Positions 54,400 through 64,000 of a stretch of 64,000 bases of DNA are shown here, piece after piece. Origin of the DNA: Pleurodeles waltl (Eukaryota > Chordata > Amphibia > Caudata > Salamandridae); assembly GCF_031143425.1 (NCBI RefSeq), contig NC_090448.1, forward strand, positions 529,870,313 through 529,934,312. The letters run 5' to 3'. The notes beneath the pieces were generated by a model, which worked only from the letters and a program-made list of their open reading frames with translations, did not search any database and was not told the DNA's origin. How positions within the stretch are numbered: the first letter of the stretch is position 1; the number at the start of each line of letters is the position of its first letter. The position numbers and the translations under genes were made by a program.

Positions 54400-54960
54400 G
54401 GGCCTCATTCTGACCCTGGCGGACGGCGGAGGCCGTCCGCCAGGGTACCACCGCTGAATGACCGCACCGCGGTCAAAAGACCGCAGCGGCCATTCAGACA
54501 TTTCCTCTGGGCCGGCGGGCGCTCTCCAAAAGAGCGCCCGCCGGCCCAGAGGAAATGCCCCTGCAACGAGGACGCCGGCTCAGAATTGAGCCGGCGTAGT
54601 TGCAGGGGTGCGACGGGTGCAGTTGCACCCGTCGCGTATTTCAGTGTCTGCTTAGCAGACACTGAAATACTTTTCGGGGCCCTCTTACGGGGCCCCTGCC
54701 GTGCCCATGCCATTGGCATGGGCACGGCAGGGGCCCCCAGGGGCCCCGCGGCACCCCCTACCGCCATCCTGTTCCTGGCGGGCGAACCGCCAGGAACACG
54801 ATGGCGGTAGGGGGTGTCAGAATCCCCCATGGCGGCGCAGCAAGCTGCGCCGCCATGGGGGATTCTAAGGGCAGCGGTAAACCGGCGGGAGACCGCCGGT
54901 TTGCCTCTTCTGACCGCGGCAGAACCGCCGCGGTCAGAATGCCCTGCGGGGCACCCCCAG
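54400..54960. mobile_element. Harbinger-type hairpin-string MITE, right end truncated
   Basis: Begins GGGCCTCATTCTGACCC. Eleven hairpins follow almost without gaps: 54412-54446, 54455-54496, 54499-54557 (27-bp arms, perfect), 54558-54608, 54610-54635, 54636-54670 (17-bp arms, 1-base loop), 54689-54737 (24-bp arms, 1-base loop), 54752-54816 (30-bp arms, one mismatch), 54820-54865 (22-bp arms), 54879-54902 and 54908-54939. The last about 120 bp present in its relatives, including the right terminal repeat, are missing. Confidence 0.88.
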
Positions 54961-55005
54961 AATGCTTTTGGCAGACCCTCTCCAACCATAACCCATCTAG
55001 CTGAC

Positions 55006-56080
55006 TGTTGAATGGGACAGGACCACACCTACGATCCCCATACAGCAGATGCAGAGGCTCTTCTCGACACACCAAAATGTCGTGGATCCATATTTGTTTG
55101 CTTGGGTACAGGAGTTTAGCTTAGCCTTGGCTTGTAGGCCTGTGCCCTTCTTACCTAGATAAACATGCTGTGTTTTATTATTCATCTTTTATTCATTTTA
55201 ATAGTACTTGCTGTTTCTGCATTTTATAAGAAATATCTTTAAGTTATAATCAGTTACCATTCCATGAAAGCGTCATTATCAGTGATGTACGTATTGCATT
55301 GTCATCCTGTCCCTCTGCTTCACAGAATATGAGCATGTCAGGCATTTGTGTTACAGTATTGATGATCCAAGTAATATAACGCTTAGGTACATACCCACGT
55401 AAGGATGTCTGCACCAACAATAACACAGGCCTTATATAAACACTCTGTGAGTCCAAGGTAATTAGAGGGGGTTTTGTCCAGGAGATTCCATCAACACTAT
55501 ACGACATGTTGCAGCAGACCTCAGCTTTGCTTCTCTACATTGCCTGATTTGGGGACTAGGGCACTTCTCATGGACATTGGTTGGACAGATTAGGTTTATC
55601 ATACCTTGCTCTCTTTAGGGTAGACAATACACTCTAGGGAGGAGTTTGTATATTCATGTTTAGTGCCAAATGTTAGGATTGTTCATATTCACATTGCTTA
55701 TTTTCACAAACCTGATTTTATCTTGCCATTATCCTAATCATTGCAGCTCATGTGTTTTACATTGGATTCCAGTCTTTTTAATAAATATATTGAAAACCTT
55801 TATGCATCTTCTTTCTTGCCTGTGTACGTAAGAGCCTTATCTCTAACAACAGAAAAGGATAGAACTTGTTGCACCGCGAATCCCTGAGAGGATTTCAGAG
55901 TCCATGTGCTAAGCTGTCTGAAATCACTTTTACTGTTTATGTTTTGGTGGGGTGTGCTAGAGAGCCGGGAGGGTTGAGCCGACAGCTGCCAACTGTTGTG
56001 GGAGTTATAGTTGCCTACAATCAGCGGTGCTGCTGTCCCTAATCCAGCAGTCTTGTAGAGATACGTGGGTCCTTACAACA
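55006..56080 (+). mobile_element. 5' LTR of the foamy-like retrovirus (left border uncertain)
   Basis: The right border is set by ...CCTTACAACA directly followed by a primer-site-like sequence. A TATA-like TTATATAAA lies near 55432 and AATAAA at about 55779. TGTTGAATGG at 55006 is a possible start, since LTRs begin TG and this would pair with the ACAACA end. No 3' LTR is available to confirm it. Confidence 0.55.
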
Positions 56081-56100
56081 TGGTGCCACCAACGATTGGG
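56081..56100 (+). other. Candidate primer-binding site
   Basis: TGGTGCCACCAACGATTGGG follows the LTR end immediately. It resembles the TGGCGCC-CAACG pattern of lysine-tRNA-primed retroviruses, with one extra base and a few changes. Confidence 0.55.
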
Positions 56101-56299
56101 TAGGCACTGATTTACGAGTCTTCAGAGTATCTTTGTCTTCCACACACCAAAGGTACCCAAAGTTTCATTTTACAGTGAGGTCTGTGGTTTTAGGGATAAT
56201 CCTCCTCAGCTGAATAGGGAACACCTATTCAGGCTGTGGGTTGTTCCAGCTTGAATGTTAAACGTATTTTTCCCCAGTAGGTGTTGCCTACTCTGATAC

Positions 56300-57480
56300 C
56301 TCTTTAACATGGCAAAACATTCTGGAAAACTGAAGCCAAGCACTTAAGCAGTTTCTTCTAGCCAATGGCTAAACAGAGGGCGGGATGTCACATTCGTTGT
56401 GGAAGCTCATGAAGCATACTAAACAGAAACATTTTACTCTTGGGTCACCTTTTCTTAATTGAATGACAGCTCACACACATTTCACACTTACCGAATAGTG
56501 AATGTACCACGGCGGTACCGAGATTATCAACACTTAGAAATACCACTTTCTTTTCAAGAACATTAAAACTGGTGCAATGGCGACCTTCCACAAGTAATAC
56601 AACCCATGAGATTAGGTCCTTTAAGCAATGATGGACCAACATGGCCCACGTTTGCCATGTACACACCACACCCTCATGTGCAGGCTATGCAAGTAGCAGA
56701 CATACACACCCTTTAAAATGAACTACTAGTAATATATAGATAACTAATACAGTTCGTAATGCGGACTTTGAATACCACCCCAGCAAGGGCTGCTCCGGAT
56801 ATGCATCAATTGGCAGTTACAGGAATTAATCCTCAAACAGTACATTCAATAATGGGCAAAGTACCAACGGAACGAGAAAAGATTCCTTTCTGGATATGGT
56901 TCCCTCAGTAGAGGACTGCGCAACTTTGGGCACAGTTTTCGCCCCAATTTACAGAACCACTAATATTACCACAACACTTGCCAATTTACCAGAAGTGTTC
57001 AAACAAATTCAAAATGAACACGGGGTAGCTGCAGTCCTGGACTTGAGGATGAAACTGATGCGTAACTTTGACAAAGTCTCCTCAGTTATTTGAAGCAATC
57101 TTAAAGGGGAAGCAGCAGCTTTGGCCAATGGCTCCGAGAGGTTCCTCAAAAGAACCAGGAGCGCGAGCTGCCAAAGATTATATCAGAAACCTAAACTAGT
57201 ATAGATCGGGATAGTCTGGGGGCCAGAACAACTAAACCGCAAATTAAAGTACTACCCTTAAGGAAGGTAATAAACAACCACAAGAAGGTTCTAAAAAGTG
57301 CTGGGATAAACAAAAACAAAACAAAGACAAAAGGAGTCACAGAGCAGATTCTTTATACCCGGAGACTTCTGAACGGAGATATAATCTCCGAAATAGGGAA
57401 ACTTTAAAAACATCTGATACATAACAATATACTGATACACGTCCCTCTTATTCCTTTCAGGACACGCCGGATAAACAGAG
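56300..57480 (+). pseudogene. Foamy-like retrovirus gag remnant
   Basis: Fragments in several frames lie between primer site and protease. Visible stretches are ARAAPDMHQLAVTGINPQTV, APIYRTTNITTTLANLPEVF and DLRMKLMRNFDKV. Near 57270-57420 a Lys/Arg-rich end includes RRYNLRNRETL and no Cys-His knuckle, as in foamy gag proteins, which use basic boxes instead. Capsid function is inferred from gene order. Confidence 0.55.
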
Positions 57481-57487
57481 TGAGACA

Positions 57488-57817
57488 GTGGGCTGGTCTG
57501 AACACCGCACGGACTACACGACACAGAAAAAAGACTCACAACTATCCTCAGAAACTTATTTAAAAAAAGTGGATAAATCTCCCAACAAAAGCTCCAATCT
57601 AAAAAGGTGGCAGCAATTTCCATTAAACATGCCAGTAATCTTGAAAACATTGCTGAAGAACAGGACGCAGGCAGCAACTCTGTTGGACAGCACTGCAGAA
57701 GTCACAATTTGTCACCAGAGTCTTATGTATCATCCGGATATGACAGCAACTAACGATTTTCTTATCATAGAGACAGCAGACAGGCTTGTTTCCCCACCTG
57801 ACAGGGTTAGGAGTTAG
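57488..57817 (+). pseudogene. Foamy-like protease remnant
   Basis: LLDSTAEVTICHQSL (near 57680) matches the aspartic-protease active-site region (usual form D-S/T-G-A). The Gly is replaced by Thr, which would impair the enzyme. It lies just before the polymerase, where foamy viruses encode the protease in pol. Confidence 0.65.
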
Positions 57818-58129
57818 AAATTCAAATTGAAGGGGCCATAGAATGCTCTATTGAAGTAATCTGGGAAGCACTCAACTGTGATATTTTATTGGCATAAATG
57901 ATTGGCCACCTGAATCTGTCTGCAAGCTCTCACATAGGGAACATGCCATTTTGCCTTCCTTCTCAGTCCTAGTTAAAGACATGGTAAAAGGAAGCCTGTG
58001 TAACTGCCTGGGCTTTAGGGCAGGCTCCCACGTTGTACTGCAACCACGTGGGATGGGATAGGAATCTCCCAACCATGTAATACCACATAGGTCCACACCA
58101 CAGCCTCAACCACAGTATTCTATTAAGCA

Positions 58130-58684
58130 TGAGGTTAAGGCTCCAGTGAGAGAGATGCTCGCACAACTAGCGTACCAGGGAGTAATCTATCTGTCTCTAC
58201 AATGAATAGCCCGTTATTCCCCGTTGTAAAGCCAGACCATTCATATAGAATAGTCTTAAAAACAGTCATACACGCACATATGGAATACAAAACCCTCACA
58301 GCATAGCACTGATTGACAACATAGTGCGTAAAAAAATGTAAAACAACCTTGACCATTTTAAATGTTTTTTTTTTGTGTCAAAATCTAGCCCCTGAAAGTC
58401 GGGATCTTAGCACCATTCGCACATTAGGCTCGCAGCAGCACTTTTGTTGTTTGACTCACGGGTATAAGAACAGTCCAGGATTGTTTTCAGCCTGTGTAAC
58501 ATCGATATTACATGATATTGATCCTGAGGCGTCCTATGTGGATGATATTTATCTCACAGATGACCACCTCAATATTCATCTTGCCAGGGTTGATAGGATC
58601 ATTCTTGGATTCACTGGCCAGGGCTATACATTTAATTTTAAGAAAACAAAAATTGCCTTTCTCAGTGTCCTATTCCTAGGATAG
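58130..58684 (+). pseudogene. Foamy-like reverse transcriptase remnant
   Basis: The palm is clear at 58349-58684: GYKNSPGLFSACVTSILHDI, then SYVDDIYLTDDHLNIHL with the catalytic YVDD, then GYTFNFKKTKIAF and a final FLG. The preceding frame has stops around 58200-58350. YVDDIY and the spacing before HL support spumavirus-like ancestry. Confidence 0.78.
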
Positions 58685-58841
58685 GATTTATCAGATGTAG
58701 GCAAGAGCCTGGCCCCACACTTTCTAGAAAAATGTGCAGAACTTCAACCACCAATACCATAAAGAAATTACAGTCATTGCTAGTTTTTTTTAACTTCGGC
58801 AGAACAAACATCCCCGATTATGCACATCGCATAAAACCTTT

Positions 58842-59859
58842 ATGACAATTTGTCCAGATTTCTCAAACAAACATTGGACACTTGAACATACACGTATTCT
58901 CAGAGACCTTCAGCAGGACATGCTCGTAGCTAAACATTTACACACACGTAACAACAAAACAAACTTGGTCATCATCATAATTGTTGGTGCCATCAGGTTC
59001 ACCTATGTCATTTTCAATGAGGGTGACACTGTACCCACAGCATGCAAATCCCATCTAGATTCAAATGCAGAAGAACGTTTTGCACCCACAGAAAAGATAC
59101 TGACAGCCGTATGGCTGTCATAAAACAAAGGCCACTAGCCCAAGTGAAACGCATTATTGCAGGCTGTTACCAAGGCAAGCATTCCCAGAGCTAAAGCATT
59201 ACATCCACCCTAGACACAATGGCAACTTCCCTGACTGCAACTGATGTTGATTACATTTTTACCTCAAATTGCAAACTCAAGAATTTCTCAAATATGAGCT
59301 GGAGTACCCCGCACCTACCAATATATTACAACTTGGTCAATACCACTCTGTCATTTACACTGATGGATAAGCTCAACCTGCTAAAGGTACAAAACGTTAA
59401 TATTCAGCCGCTTGCGCAGCCGTAAGCGGTGTGATGAGGGATGATATATTTTACCCTCAGAATACCTACACGCAGACACTAGGGGACTACACAGCACAGC
59501 TGGAAGGGCATACGGCTTTAATTATGGCACTGGAACATATGGATCCAGCAAAACCCACACTAACTTTGTGTGATTTGTATTACTGTGCCAATTCCTACAA
59601 TGATTATCTCAGTCTTAAGGACAGGCTACCAGATGCTCATGTACTACATACATTGGGCCACCAACGTGTAGGAGTGCACGTTGTAGGGAATACTCTGGCT
59701 GTTGAAGCCGCCATATTTGCAGTAGCTATTGCTTCTGTTGCTGCAGTGACTCTTTACCATACGAGGTTGGATAATAAGATACTGGCTGCCATGAAAGCCT
59801 CGGCTGATAGCCAGCCTTTGCCAAAAAGCATACTCTGCAAAACACACATATCATATTAG
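58842..59859 (+). pseudogene. Foamy-like connection and RNase H remnant
   Basis: 58842-59123 holds the connection region (HTRILRDLQQDML, GAIRFTYVIFNEGDTV). 59431-59859 holds the RNase H end: AQLEGHTALIMALEHM with the catalytic Glu, LCDLYYCANSYNDYLS with an Asp, and LGHQRVGVHVVGNTLAVEAA. In-frame stops separate the parts. Confidence 0.75.
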
Positions 59860-59929
59860 TGCTCAGAATGTTGTATTTGCAACCATTCCAGGGGTAGGAG
59901 ATTGTGTGATCCTCAACTAAGATCAGAGA

Positions 59930-60301
59930 ACATATCTTATCAAAGCAGTGCATGAGGGTGTCACTTCTGCTCATGCAGTGGTAGCAGCCACCATTTCCCT
60001 TCCACAGAAACGCTTTTGGTGGCCAGGTCTATACAAACAGACCAAGCAATATGTCCTTTGTTGTAACATTTGCCAACAAATACAAGGTTCCAACATTAAG
60101 CGTCCACCACAGACATCCCTCTTAGTGTCAAACAGACCACTGCAATGTGTACCTGGACCATTGTGGTCCCTTACAGCCGGATGGTGCATACAAATACATC
60201 TTAGTCGCTGTTGATTCCTGTTCTAGATTCCTGAGGGTATGGCCACAATAATCATCTGACGCTTAGACTGTTATTAAAGATTTGCAGGTCTTTATCACTA
60301 T
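59930..60301 (+). pseudogene. Foamy-like integrase, part 1 (before the MITE)
   Basis: Zinc-binding module at 59948-60110: HEGVTSAHAVVAATISLPQK, RFWWPGLYKQTKQYV and CCNICQQ, giving the HHCC residues. The core begins near 60200 with LVAVDSCSRFLRVWPQ, which contains the first catalytic Asp. Stops follow. The reading is cut by the MITE at 60302. Confidence 0.78.
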
Positions 60302-60851
60302 GGGGGTCATTCCTACATTGGCGGGAGGCGGTCGCCGCCCGCCAAGCAGGAACCGCCACTTGGCCGCTCCGCGGTCAAAAGACCGCGGAGGCCATTCTGG
60401 CTTTCCCGCTGGGCCGGCGGGTGCCCGCCAAGGGAGCACCCGCCGGCCCAGCGGGAAAGGCCCTGCAACCCAGAAGCCGGCTCTGAATGGAGCCGGCGGT
60501 GTTGCAGGGGTGCGACGGGTGCAGTTGCACCCGTCGCAATTTTCACTGTCTGCTAAGCAGACAGTGAAAATCATGCTGGGGCCCTGTTAGGGGGCCCCAC
60601 GACACCCGTTCCCGCCATCCTGTTCCTGGCGGTAAAAACCGCCAGAAACAGGGTGGCGGGAAGGGGGTCGGAATCTCCATGAGATTCAGCCCAGACAGGG
60701 GAAATCCGGCGGGAAACCGCTGGATCCCCTTTTCTGACCGCGGCTTTACCGCCGCGGTCAGAATGGGCAGGGAAGCACCGCCAGCCTGTTGGCGGTGCTT
60801 CCGTCATTTTAGCCCTGGCGGTCGCGGACCGCCAGGGTTAGAATGACCCCC
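60302..60851. mobile_element. Harbinger-type hairpin-string MITE inside the integrase, 550 bp
   Basis: The ends GGGGGTCATTC and GAATGACCCCC are inverted. TAT lies on both sides (60299-60301, 60852-60854), a 3-bp target duplication. Hairpins include arms at 60539-60554/60556-60571. Compared with the 43.5- and 54.4-kb copies it lacks the helix of 43739-43789 and has only a stub (GAATCTCCATGAGATTC, near 60671) of the helix of 43870-43916. Confidence 0.9.
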
Positions 60852-60854
60852 TAT

Positions 60855-61531
60855 ATATGCGGTTGCAGCATTCTACTCAAACCAGGGTCCTGCTCTTGCC
60901 TCTATGGCATTCAAGGACACCATGGGCACGATGGGTGTTGAACTCCATTACTCTTCCCCATACCATCCTGAGGGTAATTTGTTTGTGGAGAGGAAGAATC
61001 AAGACTTGAGGCAATCCTTAACAGCAAGAGAATTGCGTTCAGCTTCATCAAATATCTGGGGTCCAGACAGCATTAAATAATCTGCCCAGAAGGTCTTTGG
61101 GAGGTCGCTCCACTTATGAGGAGTTATTTGGGATACCTATGTATGTCTCAGATCTTGATGGTCCTGGAGTGGTAGTGGCAGACACACCATTTGACATGAA
61201 TGAATGTGTTGCTTTTTTACAGAAGCTATAGCAATTCTGTGATGACAATTCATCTGCCTGTACCACCACCTTGGGAATAAGGGATTTGCCAACAGCATCT
61301 ACCGGCCGGAATCCTAAAGTTGGGGATCTGGTATGTGAACAGATTGATGTGAAGAACAATTTTTGGCCATCCTTCAGAGCACCGGTTCCAGTCCTGGGAA
61401 TCCACGGTACCAGAACTGTCATTTTATCACTGATGACTGATTCGAAAGGAAACAGATTTGTCTCCATTGACAAAGTAAAATTGCACCATGTGGCCGATCC
61501 TGCCAAGTCGACCATGAGTTCCCTTGGGTAG
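60855..61531 (+). pseudogene. Foamy-like integrase, part 2 (after the MITE)
   Basis: The core resumes with AVAAFYSNQGPALASMAF. The second catalytic Asp, expected in S-D-x-G, is Asn (AAC near 60874). The third catalytic residue is the Glu in YHPEGNLFVERKN. A C-terminal SH3-like domain is open at 61271-61531: VGDLVCEQIDVKNNFWPSFR, GIHGTRTVILSL and FVSIDKVKLHHV. Stops at about 61077-61080 and 61228-61230 break the frame. Confidence 0.78.
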
Positions 61532-61701
61532 TACCCGCTCCCCTCTCACGACCCAAAAGGACATACCTGTACCTTCAGTAAACAATGTTTCTGCAAGCAC
61601 TAATTGGTATAACAATGAAACAATTGCCCCCTCAAGCATGAGGAGGGTGGAGAACGAGCTTCTCCTGATTCCAATCACCACTTCACCTACAAGTCTGAGA
61701 C

Positions 61702-62220
61702 GTGGAACTCAACAACTCCAATTCCACAAAGACAGGTGGCATTGTCTACTATGAACCTCCACAGCAAGTGGATCTATCCACTAGCTCTGCACCAGACCCT
61801 ATATTTGCACAGACTACTTCTGGTTACTTTGTCAACGCTGATGACTTTTCTTCTGATTCTTCTGATTCGACAACAGAAGCTGTATCAAAGACACATAAGC
61901 TGCACATATGGCTTAAAAATAACTATTTTGTTTATCCATGGTATTATCACTGGATACTGTTGACATTGCTTGCCTTTCTGCTATGGATTGGTTTTGTCAT
62001 TGTTTTCTTTCTCTTCATAAATGGACATTACCTTCCTGAACGCCCTGCACTTGAACCCGTGGATGAGGTTTTAACACCTTACCTGCCTTCTCATAAAGTT
62101 CGAAGAGACTTGTCCCTTGTGAACATTTCAGCAGCCCCGATTCTTGATGGGATTGCTTGGGATAAAGTGGCCTTTGGCATATATGGGCCTACTGAGGTCA
62201 TTCAAATTCCATGTGTTTAA
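61702..62220 (+). pseudogene. Foamy-like env, N-terminal leader part still open
   Basis: 172 residues from ATG to TAA. An acidic/Ser-rich N-terminal part (FSSDSSDSTTEA) precedes a single hydrophobic segment (WILLTLLAFLLWIGFVIVFF), consistent with a long membrane-spanning leader peptide as in foamy env. A basic motif (KVRRDLS, near 62095) could be a furin-type cleavage site. After the stop, env-like remnants continue in broken frames to about 62740. The surface and fusion parts are incomplete. Confidence 0.65.
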
Positions 62221-62740
62221 AATATCAATATCTGATGTTATAAACCTGGTGTCTCCGATGACTGGGATGTTAAAACAGTTGATTCTATGCTTAGCGAGCT
62301 AGACTACTACCCTGTTTTTGAAAGTGAAGATGTACATAGGAACACAGCAATTTATGGGGAAATATTCTGTTACAATCATTAGGGATTTTTCTTTCTGCAC
62401 GAGTCAGTAGAACCAGATCAGTTTTCAATTATACACAGTGGGAGCATTGTCCGACTCCACCAGTGGGAAGTTCTAAATCATGTGTAGAAAAGTTTGCATA
62501 TTTTACTGGGCATGACACTAGAAAATCTGAGTCATATTATTTCATATTCCCACTTTTTAGAAGAGGAAAACATTGCTAACCGATGCAAAACTGATTTATT
62601 CAGACGCTTTTGTTTCCAGGCTTGCTGTTGAAGGCTACGAGTTTTGGAAAAACAATATTGATGTGAAAAGTGCATGGGGAACAAGAGATCGGCAGTTACA
62701 GGGTAGACAAGATTTTTTTTTAGAGCATGCCTTATTCCCT

Positions 62741-64000
62741 TACATTTGATATTCTTAAATGAAACAGATCAACAACCATCACGCTTGGGGTTAGAAAAAA
62801 ATAAAAGTAATGAATGCGCCCAGATCCACAAACACCCACTAAATTCCAAAATTGGCAAACACTTGGCCATGTAGACAATGAGTGCTGTAGACCAAAAATG
62901 AATACCAAAAACAAAGGCGGGCGATAACAGGAGGTATGAGATCACTGGTCACAGCACAAATTACAAAATTCATAAGTGACTAATACTGATGTCACACCAA
63001 AAGATAGGGGTTACCCAGTTGCTCAAGGGTCTGGGGTAGAGAATCATCTAAAAAACAAAATAAAACAAAGGGCCTAATCAAAAATATATTTATGAAAGGG
63101 GGACAATCTATTTAGCAATATTTACTGTGTCATAGCACTATTTACACATTCATAACATACGGAACCAAAATCCCGACCGTGCATATGGTCAACGTGTAAC
63201 ATTTAACAATATTTCACAAATATTCAGATGCAAACATAAACTGTGAGAGGTCTAGTCAATGTTTCTCAAGCTAAAGACCAAAGAGGAAAAAAATGTGTTG
63301 TTGTTGACTGCCCCTTCACAGACAAAATCATTGTTTCGTCCTATATTTACAGTTCTCCAGGACCTTTGTCATGATGATTGTTCTTAATATTTGTATTTGT
63401 AAATACAGTTAAATGTTATATGATGACCATGTGCGGGTGGGGGTCTTTGGTACTTGTATTTTATAAATGTATGAATAGAGCTACAACATAATAAATATTG
63501 CTGAATAAATTACACCCCTTTGCAATATTGATGCCAGCAACATGAGCAGGAATCATACACCACTTCCTAGAACTGTGCAACCTCATTCTTGAGTATGGAT
63601 GCAAATGCATTGTAGAACGTTGCAGTTAAGCCTGTTGAGGAAAATAAAGACAACAAAAATGAGAGGCAAGAAAAATGTATGCTATTGCATGATCTATATA
63701 ATATAATACTGCTTTTCTATTGTTCTGGCCTTACAGAAGAGGTTGCTGGCCACAAACCTGTAATTGGTGATCAGAAAGATGAACAGGAGGAACACACTGT
63801 CTCTTGCTTTAGTATGCTAGGCAGGTCTTAACACTTGTTCTGGAAGTGGACTCACAGATATCCTGAGGATACTACAGGAAATGAGAACAAGAAAAGACCA
63901 CAACGACAGGGATGTGGGTAATGCAAGCTTTGCAATTCGACTGCCAGACCGTCATTTTAGGTAAGTGTGAAACCATGAATGACGTAAACATTGGAATTAG
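62741..64000. other. AT-rich intergenic stretch, nothing recognised
   Basis: No open frame with similarity, no tandem repeat and no LTR match to 55006-56080. The provirus 3' end is not in this stretch as far as I can see. Confidence 0.5.

Larger units (their letters stand above)
56101..62740 (+). mobile_element. Foamy-like (spumavirus-related) endogenous retrovirus, decayed, 3' end missing
   Basis: After LTR and primer site the order is gag-like remnant, protease, reverse transcriptase (YVDD), RNase H, integrase and env. Spumavirus affinity is inferred from the polymerase: NSPGLF before YVDDIY, an RNase H with CDLYYCANSYNDYL, an integrase zinc module with KRFWWPGLYKQTKQYV, and no CCHC knuckles in the basic end of gag. 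The env leader has one membrane segment and a basic cleavage-like site. Stops and shifts occur in all parts. A MITE (60302-60851) splits the integrase. No 3' LTR is seen. Confidence 0.78.

Overview
The window looks like a stretch of a very large, repeat-packed vertebrate genome. I recognise no host protein-coding gene, rRNA or tRNA. Nearly everything identifiable is a transposable element, often nested in another. A salamander (newt-like) genome is my best inference. It rests on an 8.75-kb PIF/Harbinger element plus many GC-rich Harbinger-type miniature elements (MITEs), two nearly intact long LINEs of one unusual family, L1 and L2 debris, a Ty3/Gypsy remnant, a foamy-like endogenous retrovirus and a class I endogenous retrovirus. 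The species call is inference from repeat content, not from a diagnostic gene.

Layout. 1-1465: 3' fragment of a Harbinger Myb-like gene and its repeat-rich tail. 2605-16425: block A of a direct duplication, carrying LINE A (3121-9666, minus strand, both ORFs open), a solo LTR (10326-11767) and a 5'-truncated Gypsy element with its 3' LTR (12227-14071). 17478-26231: a Harbinger element with a transposase gene (minus) and two Myb/SANT-like genes (plus), all broken, followed by tandem repeats. 26624-33020: LINE B (plus strand, both ORFs open) with 5' tandem monomers. 34948-35302: MITE fragment. 35303-41765: block B, the partner of block A, at about 91% identity in a stretch I compared by eye, with its own insertions (a G-rich minisatellite element and an L1 ORF1 fragment). 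41837-44093: small MITEs and a 5'-truncated L1. 44761-50133: decayed class I retrovirus on the minus strand. 51860-53900: L2-type LINE remnant with a MITE inside. 54400-54960: MITE made of eleven consecutive hairpins. About 55006-62740: foamy-like retrovirus on the plus strand (LTR, primer site, gag/pro/pol/env remnants), its integrase split by another MITE. The last 1.2 kb holds nothing I recognise.

How the parts relate. Blocks A and B act as each other's empty-site controls, which gives exact borders and target-site duplications for LINE A, the solo LTR and the G-rich element. In both LINEs, ORF1 and ORF2 lie in the same frame, separated by one UGA. LINE B's UGA sits in a UGA-CUA-G context, the classical readthrough motif. 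The Harbinger-type MITEs at 43.5, 54.4 and 60.3 kb are strings of hairpins whose two arms change together between copies. These two features, and the two Myb-like genes beside one Harbinger transposase, are the observations I would follow up first.
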